From: Solea solea
Lineage: Eukaryota; Chordata; Actinopteri; Pleuronectiformes; Soleidae
NCBI RefSeq assembly: GCF_958295425.1
Contig: NC_081149.1
Location: 5,547,194-5,611,193 of the forward strand
DNA: 64,000 nt
Direction: 5' to 3'
In this document: in pieces, positions 36,941 through 48,801 of the stretch
Layout of the letters: every line of letters begins with the position of its first letter
Position numbering within the stretch: position 1 is the first letter of the stretch
Position numbers and translations under genes: made by a program
Notes under the pieces: model-generated
What the model was told of the DNA's origin: nothing
Seen by the model: the letters and a program-made list of their open reading frames with translations, nothing else
Database searches by the model: none

Positions 36941-36972
36941 TGTCCTGTCCTGTCCTGTCCTGTCCTGTCTGT
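36941..36972. repeat. (CCTGT)n array
   Basis: About six CCTGT/GTCCT pentamers. Confidence 0.85.
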
Positions 36973-37029
36973 CCTCCTCTGTCTCTCTGTGGCCTCCAGA
37001 AGACAGGCCTCCGTCAATGAGCCCCTCAC

Positions 37030-37440
37030 TCTCCCTGAGAGTTTTGTTATTTTGTTATTGTGTAATGGCCTGCAGAGGTTGATGGATGGCTCCTCCACAG
37101 GTCTCCCCGAGGAGCAGAAACCTTCTATCTGGACATTAATCTACTGCTGTGAGACAGACACGCTTGTTTGGCCGGCACAAAGCCCAGTAAGCTGTTGTCT
37201 CTGAGAAAAAAAGCTGGCCGTCTCCAGAGCCACTGGAGGCTGCGCTGGCTGGAGCCAGAGTAATGACCTGTGAAATCCAGCGATAGAGTTGTCCTGTCGC
37301 ACACACACAGCGCCGCCAGCGCCGGGCCTTGTTCGCGGCCTGTTGCTGATTTATCAGTGCGCGTCTCCTGGTGCCGCCGGCCTTTCATCGGCGCTTTGAC
37401 CCCGGAACCGGCGCTTTTCACACAATTAATGCAGCACATG
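37030..37440. other. Candidate conserved non-coding region
   Basis: Non-repetitive, GC-balanced (for example GGACATTAATCTACTGCTGT, GGCCGGCACAAAGCCC). No exon signal. Confidence 0.25.
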
Positions 37441-37784
37441 TGAATATTGAGATCAGTGTGATACGTTTTCTAACGCGTTTTAAACGACCTTTGAGGTTAT
37501 TAAACACTACTAAATTCATTGTTTTGATTTTGGCGTCTTTGCTTGTTTATTTTTGGCATCTGTTGAGGTTTTAAAAAATGCTAATCAACCTTTTTACTCG
37601 ATACTCGAGTATCTACCGATACCGATATCAGTCCGAACTTTTAGCTCATTTATGAACCTGAAATGAAGATATTTAACAACACATTTGTGCCGAATCATTT
37701 CAAAGACATAACATGACACCGCTAAAATGCTTTTGCTGTGCATAATGAAGCATGCGATATGTAGGATTTTTGGATTGTATCAGG

Positions 37785-38055
37785 GCTGAAACAGTTACTC
37801 GATTAATCGATTGCTAAATAATCGTCAACTATTTTCGATAAACGATTAGTTTTCTGATTTTTCAGCTACTCAAATGTGAATAGTTTCTGGTTTATTTGCG
37901 CCATACGACAAAGAAATCATTAAAACAGAATCATTTTTGGTTTTTGGACGAGACAAGACAAGAACGTCATCCTTTCCAGGTTTGAGAAACACTGATCAAT
38001 ATTTTTTGACATTAAATGATTACTCGATAATCGAGAGAGTAATCTATTAGGAAAC
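37785..38055 (+). repeat. ATCGATTAAT dispersed family copy
   Basis: CGATTAATCGATTGCTAAATAATCGTCAAC and GGTTTTTGGACGAGACAAGA match 2,640-2,870 and 52,455-52,765. Confidence 0.6.
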
Positions 38056-38186
38056 AGCCCTAATTGTATCGGATTCTACATTTTTATCTGTCCGATATCC
38101 AACCCAGTGATTTTGACCCAGTATCAGACCGATACCGATTTTTACACCATTTTATAGACAAAAAAATCATCGATTTAAGGAGTATA

Positions 38187-38420
38187 ATTCAATTCAATTT
38201 TATTTGTATAGTGCCGAATCACAGCAGAGAAACCCACCAGTTCACACAATGAGCAAGCACTAAGAGAAAAAACTCACTTTTAACAGGAGAAGAAATCTCT
38301 GACAGAACCAGACTCAAATCTGTGCAGCGTCTGCCTAGACAGGTTGGGGAGAAAGGAAAACGGTACAGAGGAGAGGTGGGAGGACAGTAAGGACAAGAGG
38401 TAGGTGATTAATTATCACAG
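38187..38420. repeat. LINE 3' fragment (CAATTTTATTTGTATAGTGC)
   Basis: The AATTCAATTTTATTTGTATAG block with CTGACAGAACCAGACTCA is an abundant teleost non-LTR remnant. Confidence 0.6.
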
Positions 38421-38424
38421 CTCA

Positions 38425-40370
38425 TAATCAGTTCAGATGTCGCACAATATTGAGATAATTGGGGTTTAGGTTTTGTAGAGAAACAAATAAAATCAAAGGT
38501 TTTGATTTTATTTTGAACGTTTGGAACTCCCCCTTGTGGCCCCTCTAAGTAAATGACTAAGAGTGAATGTTGGTTCTGTTTCAGCCAACCATGAATATCC
38601 AAATCATGGAAAATTCAGTGTCCCTTTGATCATTACTCGTACCCAAACTGCTGAAATCCGTTCTTTAAAGAAGACAGACTTTAAGAAGACTTGTTTTCTC
38701 TCGATAACAGGAGAATAAAAAATTAAGACCCGGCCCCTCATTAGTAAAACGAGTTCACCAGCAGCGGCAGCTTGACGGTTCTGACACTTCTGAAGTGACG
38801 ATCTAACACAGGCAGGAATTTCACCATCTTATCGCACGCGAGAGAACACCAGATAAATAATCTCGTCATCGCGGGGTGAAACGAGATTTGTTATCTGGTG
38901 ATAATGCAACACTCATTTTACCTCATTATCAGGAGAAAACGAGCCTCGTTATCTCCTGATAAAGCGTTGATAATACTCGCCTTCAGCTTCCATAGATATG
39001 GGCCAAAAATGTTCTTATTCGACGACATTGATCATCGATTGGTGGCCCACAGCTCTTCAGCGCCCCCTGCAGTAGCAGAAGCTTTGATCAAATCTTTTTT
39101 GTTGTCTTCGGGGTGTTTGAGGTGACATGGACTGAAAAGTAAAAGTTTTAATTTGTTATTCACTAAAAATATACGTCAGGAAATACGATTCAGGAACTGC
39201 GATTTCGGATCTGTCGTGTAAAGTCTAACAGTCATAAAACTAGTTTGAAAAAGTAAATATCTACATAAACTCAACTTACTGCTGTGTGTTTTGTGGCAGC
39301 AGAGGAGAAAATAAAGTGTGAAAAGTTATTAACAGAAGGAGAATAAGGCCTAGATCGAAAATATCCTAAATTTTGGGCAATTTGTTTTGACATTTTTGCA
39401 CACTTTTTGCCTTTATATACCACATTTAAAATTGCTTACCATGCCATTTTGGGTTTAATTTTTCCAGCACAACTTTATCACTTATTTTAACCCCCTAAAT
39501 AATCAAAATCAGATTGCAAAGCAACTGTAAAAATCTCAAACCTGCTTTAAAATCCAATTTTAGTGTCTGTTTGACCTGTTTTGTTATACATATATGCTGT
39601 GATAATTATTGTTTTAGCTTCGGTTTAGCTGTCTGTATTTGACCCCCCGTTTCCACAAGTGTATTACGACAATGGTTTCAAATATTTGCCCTGCTTTGTC
39701 CCGTGGTATAGTCTGTTTTCTCTCTCCTCCTCAATCAGATTAGGAGGTGAGTCTGAGTGAGTTCTTTGAAGAGGTGGTTAAGGAGAGGAGCTCTGTCCTC
39801 CCCACAGCCAGATTATACAAAGGAGGGCAAACTTCCTGCTGGCACCTTCTGTCTGCTGGATACACTTTGACTTTGTTTCCTCACATTCACAGCACAGAGG
39901 AGATTCCTCCTCGTTCCCGTCCTGTGGTTTTTAAAAGAAAAAGAAAAAGAAACTCTCACTGGGAGACAAGTGAGGGGATTTTGCATAAAAACTGCAGTTG
40001 CACAATAACAAAGATAAAATAAATCCACTTTAATGATGCACTGATTGTGAAATTCAAGGCCAAGACGATGTTTCAAATAACAATTCAGCCGATGGCCTTT
40101 ACTGTAGAAACAAACTGAACTGAACAAACTAAGTCTTTCAGGCTTTTTCACTGTCGTATTATCTTTGAATTATCATAAATTCAGAGACTTTATGAAGGCG
40201 GTGATGCAAAACACAACAATAATCATACAAATATATGAAATAACCTTCGACTGCCTCGCTTTAGGCCCTTTTTAGTGTTTTATTCAACTATTTATTGACT
40301 AAAAAGTACATTTTCTTCCACAAAAATACATTTTTATGATAAAACATAATTGAGCCAAACTTACCTAAGC
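38425..40370. other. Intergenic, with inverted TTATCxxCTGATAA motifs
   Basis: At 38,845-38,965 several motifs (ACCAGATAAATAATCTCG, GTTATCTGGTGATAATG, CATTATCAGGAGAAAACGAG, CTCGTTATCTCCTGATAA) form overlapping hairpins. Nothing else is recognised. Confidence 0.45.
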
Positions 40371-40374
40371 TACC

Positions 40375-40970
40375 TAGTAGCCTGTTATTCCTTCTGTGTC
40401 ACCTTAACAAGTTAGGCCGCTCTGTATAGAGCTGTTTTTAGCCCAATATGCTAATAAAACATGCTAAATGACAGGAAGAAAACTGCAGATAAAACTTCCT
40501 TTTCTGCGTCACCGTAACACAAAATATATCACATTATGTCTTAATTATAGCGCTGTTTTTAGCTCAATATGCTAACAAAAACATGCTAACTCAGTGTAAA
40601 AGTAACATAAAGGATTTCAGTCTTCTACATCACTTTGAATGTATTTCATGATCAATTACTCAATCATTTACTTATGCTGAAGTATTTTAATACGCAGTTA
40701 AGCTAGGCTGCCCTACCGAGAGGTGCTTTAGCTGAATATGCTAACTCATTGGTTTTCAGTCTTTAATCTTTTCTGCATCACCTTTAAAAACAAAATATAT
40801 CATCTTATATCTTCATTGGTTAATTTGTGGTCAAGTTAGGCCACTCTGTATAGAGCTGTTTTTAGCACAATATGCTAACAAAAAACATGCTGAGTCACTG
40901 AGAAAGAAACTTAAATGATTTCAGTATTCTGCATCACCTTTAATTTACTTTATTAATTAATCAATTCCAT
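40375..40970 (+). repeat. Irregular satellite-like block with GCTGTTTTTAGC units, part 1
   Basis: Units containing GAGCTGTTTTTAGCCCAATATGCTAA and TTTTCTGCGTCACC recur near 40,430, 40,551, 40,722 and 40,855 with spacing of about 120-170 bp. Confidence 0.7.
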
Positions 40971-40974
40971 GGCT

Positions 40975-41995
40975 AATTAATCATTCATTTACTTAGTTTA
41001 CTAAGTATTTGCTTGTACGATTTCTTAGTTGACGTCTGCGGTGCGTAAACGGCTATGACACATTTCACAGGTAGCCGAGTGGCGATATGAAAAAGTGTTT
41101 ATGGAGCCGGGAGGGGGTGACATCAGATACCGTGACTAATCAATAGGTTTCTTCCTGCCTGCTTGCTCTTCAGGTGTCCGTGAATTTCGGAAAAAAAGGG
41201 AGGAGGAGGCGGCGGCAGTGTTCACGCAGTGTCATAAAAGTGAGCTCGGAGGAAAATGTGACAGATGTGGAGGCCTGTGCCAGCGAGGAAAAGCGAGAGT
41301 GGGACTGTCAGACATGTCGACTCCGGCGCAGTGATGGATGGAGAGTGAGGTAAGACAGATGACATCGTCTGTCTGAGGCCATGTTGTCATAGCGGAGGAT
41401 TGCCGCTTGTCTTAACCTCTCAATATCAGAGAGCAAACTGAAGTTTGTTTACACTGCTCCAGTGGAGTGATTTAGAATGAGGGGCAAGGGAGACGTGGGT
41501 GTAGAAGGTATGCTCGCTGGAGGGTCGGGGATCGGGTTTCTAAACATTCCCTTTGAAATCGAATAGCAGCCGTCCCAGGCGTTTTGAACTCAACCAACCA
41601 GCCCCCTTTTTTGGTTACAATCCTCAAGGTAGTGAGGAGTCCAAACACAAACACAAACAGAGAGAATGGAATATCAATCGCATTATTTTTTTTTAACTTC
41701 CCCACAGCCTGGATTGTGGCCAGTGAAGGAGCAGAAAATGAAAGCCATGAGAGACGTGTTGCCTCTTGTCTTGTTCAGACTGGATTTTGGCTTTGTCATT
41801 ATGATGTTAAAATAGCAGTGGTGATAGAAAAGTGACACCATTCACCCAAAGTGCAGATCATGGAAGAATCACAATAACTCCATGTACTGCATAAAGGAAC
41901 TACATTATTCTGTGTGAAAAACATGAATTTACGCGACAAAAGAACTGCGTAATTCCGTTAAATTGGAAACACCGTGACCAAACATACACTGTTTA
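40975..41995. other. Intergenic between the satellite parts
   Basis: No gene is seen. A GGAGGAGGCGGCGG tract lies at about 41,200. Confidence 0.5.
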
Positions 41996-42605
41996 GGAGT
42001 GAGTGACATCTAGTGGTGAGGCAGAAGACTTGCAACAAATGGAGGACTCGTATCGCAAAAACTTTGTGAACCCGCAATTGTTTTGGTCCGTCAACGACAT
42101 CGAGGCAATCCTGAACATTGTGTACCTCCAAACTTTTTTTTTAACACACAGTTAAGCTAGGCTGCCCTATCTAGAGGTGTTTTAGCTGAATATGCTAATG
42201 CTAGCAATGCTATCTCACTGGTTTTCAGTCTTTAATCTTTTCTGCATCACCTTTTTCAAAACAAAATACATGACTTTATATCATTGTTGGTTAATCTGTG
42301 GTCAAATTAGGCTGCTCTGTATAGCCGTTTTTAGCCCAATATGCTAACAAAAAACGTGGTGTCGTGCTACTACCGCATGTTTCTTTACGACAATGACCAA
42401 ACATCTTAGCATAGCAGCACAAAAGTTTAAAGCATGTTTAAAGGTCCACTGTTTACGAGTGAGTGACATCTACTGGTGAGGCAGCAGACTGCATCAGACT
42501 CATATCGCAAAAACATTGTGAACTGCGATCGTTTCGGTCCGACGACGATAACGCCGAGACAATTCTGAACATCGTGAACCTCGCTAATATGACGAGGGAT
42601 TAGCA
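41995..42605 (+). repeat. Satellite-like block, part 2, flanked by duplicated GTGAGTGACATCTA segments
   Basis: GAGTGAGTGACATCTAGTGGTGAGGCAG at 41,998 and a close copy at 42,459 bracket two more GCTGTTTTTAGC-type units (about 42,150-42,350). Confidence 0.65.
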
Positions 42606-43595
42606 ACAACACCAGCATGTTTATATACAGGGATGTATAATCTCTTGTATTCATGATTAAAGGTTATTGTTGTCCTTTGAAGGTGGGTTGCATCCTTTGT
42701 AGGAATTGTCCACTTTCACCACAACGTCGTAGCTTTTAAACCCGAGTTAAACATAGATCTGATGGATTTATCGCGTCCTGTGTTGCTAAAACAATGAAAA
42801 CAAAAACCGATGAACTCGCTGATCGCTGCTCATAACAACATAGTTTGTGTGTGTGTGTGTGTGTTACTGCGATGGAAGCATGAATGGGTCTGGCTTATTT
42901 TGCCAGGAGTCAGGTGTGGGGAGGGCGGGGTGTCATGGGTTGGTGCATCGTGCCGGCGGGGGTGACGCGCAGGGGGTTTTCGGCTCATGTCCAAACCCGG
43001 CCTGAAGTCAGTGCTGGGCTGGGTTGTTGGGTACATATATATATGTATGTGTGTGTGTGTGTGTGTGTGTCTGTGGGGGGGGGTGTAGGGGATTACACTG
43101 TCACACTGTTCATACTGTTTATGCATACCAGGCCACTGTGAGTGCCTCTTTGTCGCATAAGTGTTTACTTGGATTTATTTTGGGAGAATTCCACACGACT
43201 GGGACGGGGATCTCTATAAATTATGGAATCGAGTGCTTTGTGTAATGATAACTTGTGTCAGTCGGTCGGTCTGCGTGACAGTGTTTTTAAGAGCGTGTGT
43301 AAATACAGCGGCGGTGAGAGAGGGGAGAGGGGCGTCTGTGTGTGCTTCCACCGTTCATTTAGTCTGTTCGGCAGAACAATAACAATGTGTTAAAATAAAA
43401 TCAAGCTCCTCACACGTTCACTCGCCATCTCTCTCTCTCTCCTCGACATGACTACATGACTGTAGACTGTGTCACATCATCCGCTTATTTGTCGTTTTGT
43501 TTGGAACATTCCTAATGTTTTTCACCACGACAAGACAAAAAATATTGTTGTATAGCATTGAATCTAACACCAATTTAAATATGTTTTTAACCGTC
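42605..43595. other. Intergenic with GT microsatellites
   Basis: GT runs at 42,845-42,864 and 43,045-43,072. No gene is seen. Confidence 0.6.
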
Positions 43596-43599
43596 TCTG

Positions 43600-43935
43600 A
43601 ATACTATGCAAGGGTATTAGGGCCACATGTAAAACAAAATGAAAGAAAGAAAAATAAAACAGCATGAATTCTGAGATTAAAGTAAAAATTTGATACTAAA
43701 GTCAGAATTCTGAAATTAAAGTCAGAATCTGAGATTAAAGTAAAGAATCTCAGAATTCTGAGATTAAAGTCAGAATTCTCAAATGAAAGTGAACATCTGA
43801 TAATAAAGTCAGAATTCTGAGATTAAACAAAAAAATCTGAATTCTGACTTTATTCTCAGAATTCATTCTGGGTTTTTTCTTTCTTTCATTCAATTTTTTT
43901 TTTTTACATGTGGCACTAATACTCTTCCGTACAAT
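43600..43935. mobile_element. Hairpin MITE with GAATTCTGAGATTAAAGT interior
   Basis: The ends GTATTAGGGCCACATGTAAA and TTTACATGTGGCACTAATAC are inverted. The interior repeats CAGAATTCTGAGATTAAAGT several times and closes with the inverse ACTTTATTCTCAGAATTC. It is non-coding and resembles abundant teleost MITEs. Confidence 0.7.
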
Positions 43936-43939
43936 ACTT

Positions 43940-45480
43940 AAAGGGCTGTTTCATGCATTGTTTTTCACTTGGTCAAATGAAGAATACACTTAAAATCATT
44001 GTGCTGCTGCTGGGTTTGTTTAATCCACATTCTGTTACAGAGTTGGATTAAATTTGTGGTTGTTGTTGTTGTTGTTGTTGTTGTACAGAGGAAACACTGA
44101 CACTGTGATGTGCATAAAGACACACCAGGTTAAAGGATTTCAGTCTCAAGTGTGTCATGAAACATAATACACATTACGGTCTCATTAGGGAGCAGCTCAA
44201 GTGTCTGTGTCTACTGCCAAGTACAATAGCACCATCTAGTGGTGTCTACAGGTAATGCGTCCAACAGTCATGGTGGTGGGTCTTTAAAGTGTAGAGACAG
44301 ACAGTCCGATATATCATATATTTTTTTTTTTAATAATTGCAAAATGCCTGGCTGCTATAGTGAAACACTGGGTGTGCATGAAGGTACAGTTTGTATGATT
44401 TGGCTACATTTATTGACGTTTTATGTTCGCCTCACTCTACAAGTGTGTTGTTGAACCTTCATTTAGCATCAAAACTAACAAAGATGTTTGAGTTTGTCCA
44501 TAAAAACATGGTGGTCTAAAATGTCAGCTCCTGATATGAATAGAAAAAGCTAATTCTGGGGAAACTACAATCAGGTGATTGTACAATTTTATCTTGAACT
44601 CAGGGAAAACAAAAACAAAATGTTGTTATTTTACTGCATTCTTATTTAAAAGGCCTGCACTTTGATTTTTAAAGGAGATTGGTCCTTGTGCCTTAAAGCT
44701 ACAGTAAGGTGGACTGTTAGAAAAATAGTTATTTGTCAATTGTTTCATCCAAAAATGTGTTAAAATCGCTGCTCTCTGTCTCAAGCTTCTCTCGTCAGCT
44801 GAACACAGACAGAAGCTCTTGTTTCTTTATCTTATAAACAATATATATATACATATATATATATATACTGTATATATATATAAAGTTGTTTATCTGAGAA
44901 AAGTTTCTTTTTAGAGGTTTGTGCTTCTCACAGGACGTTTACAACACAGTTTTGTAATATACTCTAAAATAAAATATATACCCAAAGAGATACAGTCGTT
45001 TCCAAATTCTAGTTATTTATGTTCTGTATTTCATACTTAAAATACACTTGTTACCTTTAATTTTACATATCTGGTGTGTTTTAAGGATATTTACATGAGT
45101 AAAATACAGTCAGATTTTGTTGTATAAAAAAAAGCTTAAAATTAAAGTCAAGTTAACCATGTTTTCGTACACAAATCATGTACAGTATCACACTATTTGT
45201 TAATATCACTTTGAACTCTGTCCAAAATCTGCCAATATTTTGTCAGAATATTGATAATATCGATATATTGATACTGCCATATTGTTTGAAACACCAAACA
45301 TATTCTACTTCTTTGTTTAAGCCTGTAAAATGTCAGAAAATTTAGGAAAAAAATACAAATTGCAGGAAGAAAAGACAGCGTCTTCACATTGCAGATGAAA
45401 GTACCTATAATCTGCTAATTTTTGGCCTTTTCAACTTAAAGAAACCCAGACTTAGACTTAAGGTTGTACCCTTTATTAGT
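43940..45480. other. AT-rich intergenic DNA
   Basis: TTG repeats at 44,056-44,083 and a TATA array at 44,841-44,883. No gene is seen. Confidence 0.55.
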
Positions 45481-47124
45481 CAAGTTTGACAAGCGGCACA
45501 ATACAAGGATTGAAGACGACACACCTGTCCCCTACCCTGAAAGGCTCTTATTTTGAAATAAATAGAGAACAACATTCCTTTTGAAATGGTTAGTACATCT
45601 AGAAAAAAATATGATTATTACTTTTTAATGAACAAAAGTGACGCGTTACCCCGACATCTAGCACACGGTAGTGGAAGAAAAAAAACAAAACCCTGATGTG
45701 TCAACCTAACATCTAACACATGGAATATGAGACTGTGTGTTATTCTGCTTATCATGAACAAAACATACTTCTATGTTGAACCGGAAGCAAGTATCGCTTC
45801 AAGAATGGCATCGAAAAAATCCGCCTGTTCCTCACTTATGTGATAAGTCTTCCGGCAACAATGTAAGCAGAAAAACAGTGGTACAAGTCCAGGGATACTC
45901 CGTTATTGACAGACCTGAAACTCTAGCTATCTTTGGGGGGTAACGGCCTTTTTGTGTTTTTAGTCTGTGAGAAGGAAAGAAAGGCACAGTCTGCAGAGCA
46001 GGATTAGACACAAGAAGTTCAGTCGAAGTGCTTTGTTGCCGAACTCCTCTCATGGGAGCCGAAAGTAGCGGCACATTGTTGTGGTTTCTTTTCCGTTACA
46101 TCAGATAAGGACCTCTCTCTCTCAGAGGCTGAGCCTGCAGCTCCTGAAAACCATGAAGGCGGGGTGGAAATGAGACTGAGTCTGCAGCTGCGAGGAGGGG
46201 AAAACACTCAGACAAAAACAAAAAGACAAATCAAGACTGGTATTTTTTTTTTTTTTTTTTTAGTGCTAAGAGAAACAATGACATGTGAGTGTTTCGTGGT
46301 CCGGGATAAACAATGCTCAACGGTTTTATGGTCAGGCTTTGTCCACTTCTTCCCCCCACTTTGAAAGACGTTGCCTTTGGCAATCTCAAAGAAGGAGCTC
46401 CGACAGGTACACTGTCCGCGAGCATCCAGCCGCGTCGACCCAAGCTCTTATTCTGGTTTTTTTTGTCTGTATTAATTACAAGCCAGAGAGGATATAAGCT
46501 GCCAGTGAATGCCACAATGCAGAGGCAAAAAAAACAAAAAAAAAAACGCCCCGGCAAAACCACAAGTCTCATCTGAGCACCAGAGATACTGTATCCAACT
46601 CCCCGACATGCCTCAGCCCATCCGCGTGAAAAAAACCGCCACGGATAGACTGGGCAGCACTGTGGAGGGAAACTTTGTTGCTTTGTAGGTTTGTTTTGAG
46701 GCCAAACAAAGCTGCTCACAGCGGGTTTCTGGTATGAAAATGAGTCGTACGGCGTGAAAATTCAACAAAAACCACGTGCGTAGAGAGTTTTGCGCCAAAC
46801 AAAGCTGCTCAAACTAGTTTCCGGGTACGAAAAAAGAATCAAAAAGAACAAAAACATAGACACGATGACAGTTTTTTACCCTGGAGAGAACGCTTTTCCT
46901 CTCCCTGAAGAAAGAAATGAATATACATTTGCAGCAGATGTCCAAAAACAAAAAAACAGAGGTAGCTAATTCACAAAAACAGTAAAATAACACTTCTATG
47001 TACTATGAATTAAAAGTGGTTAACATTGAACTACTGGTTGATATGGATTCTACGCATCTGCCGTAAAAAAGAAGCTCATGCTCACTCCTGTCGATTTTCA
47101 TTTTAAAGTTTGTTCATCGCAACA
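45481..47124. other. Downstream of cbx2, possible long 3' UTR
   Basis: Mostly non-repetitive. The 162-codon minus-strand frame (46,719-46,231) begins just upstream of a poly-T tract (46,241-46,261) and has no motif. It could belong to a long cbx2 3' UTR. Confidence 0.35.
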
Positions 47125-47478
47125 TTTATTTATCTGCTGAGTGACAGAGGAGATAATCTCATAATCTGAGAATTGATTCTGTCATTTTGATGTTTTCCCC
47201 TACAACCCCCCACCCCAATTGCGGACTCGCTGAGAGTTGTTGAGACGTTGCCCTTCCTCCGCTTCCATTTCTTACACAATTTGTAGAAAATAAATAACAA
47301 TCAAAAACTGACGTCCATCCCTTTTTTGTTTCTTTCTTTCTTCTAATCTAAAATTATAGTCTTCTTCTAAGAAAATATAAAGGAAACAAATTGACCTCCG
47401 TTCCCTGACGTGTTCCTCAGGGTTTTATCCAGTTCCTTCAAAGCTCCTCTGGTTCTCGGTAGTGTCTCGGGATCCTGG
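47125..47478 (-). other. cbx2 3' UTR (minimum extent)
   Basis: Minus-strand sequence after the cbx2 stop. A TTTATT on + at 47,125-47,130 reads AATAAA on - and is the first plausible poly(A) signal. The real UTR could run further, since 45,500-47,100 has no clear boundary. Confidence 0.4.
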
Positions 47479-48801
47479 TCAGTAGTTGCGGAGGCTGAAG
47501 AAGCCCACACTGGTCGGCGACTCCTTGACCGTGACGGTAACTAGGTTAGCCGTGACATCCGTTACAAACACGTGCTCTATCAGACTCCGCGTGGGTTTCC
47601 AGTCCTGGTTCTGGTTCACCGAGCGATCCTGCCCGGTGAAGGAAGAGTCTTGGTCTGAGTCTGAACTGCTCTCCTCCTCGCCTGTGCTCATGTCGTTCAT
47701 TTTGGCCTTCTTGCCTTGTTGGCTCGGAGCCTCTGCGGAGGACTTGTGCACGCCGCTCTTCTCCAGCCTCCCTTGGACTCTCGAGGACTGGATTTCTGTC
47801 ACTTCCTTGACCTTGTCCGCTCCGGGCTGGTTCTTCCTGGCCTGCATTCTTCCAGGAGTCGCCGGACTCTTTGGAGGATTGTAATCCTGGTTTTGTGGGA
47901 CGCTGCTTTTCCTCGCAGGGTTGGCCGTGTTTCTCAGGCCTGACACTGGCGTGGCTCCATTTCCTGGGGAGTCTTTGCTTTGTGCCGGTTTGTTCTGGAG
48001 GTTGAGGGGCTGAGGGCCAGAGCCTTGATTGGAGGAGGAGTTCTTGGATGGAACAGAAGCCACTGCTTTGGTGTTGGGTATCCGCTGCAGTGCTGACACA
48101 GGGCCCTGGGGTTTCTTTTGTCCATTGGGGGAGCTCAGAGTATGCTGAGTGGTTCCTTGAATGGGGTGTTTGGATGTATTCAAATTCAACGCTGCCACCC
48201 CTTTTGATTTCCCAGCAGCTGTGTTTAAATCCAGACTTGTCCCAGTATTCACGCCGCAGACGGACAATTTGCCTTCAGTGACATTCCTGCTCTGGCTGGA
48301 TTTGTTCAGAGAGTGCGAGGAAGGCTGGACCGACCTGCCGGATCCCACAGAGCTCGGGGAGTTTTTTACAGCCCCACCGTGTGCCTGAGACCCCCTGGTC
48401 TGTCCCACTGCGTCTCTCGGCGAGCCTCGGTGGAAGCCCATGAAGGTGAAACTCGCAGGATGAACGGGCTTTTTAATCGCTCCGGGCAGATCAGCGTCTT
48501 TGGGCGCGCTGACGAGTTTACGAAGACCCTTGCTCTGTTGGAATTCCTTCACCTCGGGGGTCGGAGGTTTCCTGCTCCGTTTCTTTGGCGGCTCCGGTTT
48601 GGCCACAACGATCTGCGCCTTCTTCTGTGGGACCGGATGGTGGTCTCGGGTTCTGACAGCCGGGTTCATCTGTTTGGTGTCTTCGTCCTCCTCATCCTCC
48701 GACGAGGACGAGTCGGAGGAGCACGAGGATGACGAGTCGGAGGAGGACGACGACGAGCCAGACGAAGAGCTGCTTGATTTCGTAGCTTCTGGCACATTTT
48801 C
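47479..48801 (-). CDS. cbx2: cbx2 exon 5 (linker and Polycomb box)
   Basis: 1,323 nt including the stop, beginning ENVPEATK after the acceptor CATTTCAG. It encodes the serine/acidic tract, a basic segment, a long low-complexity linker and the C-terminal RING1-binding box. Upstream intron 4 is only 82 nt. Confidence 0.96.
   Translation of the reverse strand, partial: ENVPEATKSSSSSSGSSSSSSDSSSSCSSDSSSSEDEEDEDTKQMNPAVRTRDHHPVPQKKAQIVVAKPEPPKKRSRKPPTPEVKEFQQSKGLRKLVSAPKDADLPGAIKKPVHPASFTFMGFHRGSPRDAVGQTRGSQAHGGAVKNSPSSVGSGRSVQPSSHSLNKSSQSRNVTEGKLSVCGVNTGTSLDLNTAAGKSKGVAALNLNTSKHPIQGTTQHTLSSPNGQKKPQGPVSALQRIPNTKAVASVPSKNSSSNQGSGPQPLNLQNKPAQSKDSPGNGATPVSGLRNTANPARKSSVPQNQDYNPPKSPATPGRMQARKNQPGADKVKEVTEIQSSRVQGRLEKSGVHKSSAEAPSQQGKKAKMNDMSTGEEESSSDSDQDSSFTGQDRSVNQNQDWKPTRSLIEHVFVTDVTANLVTVTVKESPTSVGFFSLRNY

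Noticed and set aside
46231..46719. 162-codon open frame on the minus strand
   Set aside because: It has no domain or homology I can recognise, ends in a poly-Lys run encoded by poly-A, and lies in probable cbx2 3' flanking sequence.
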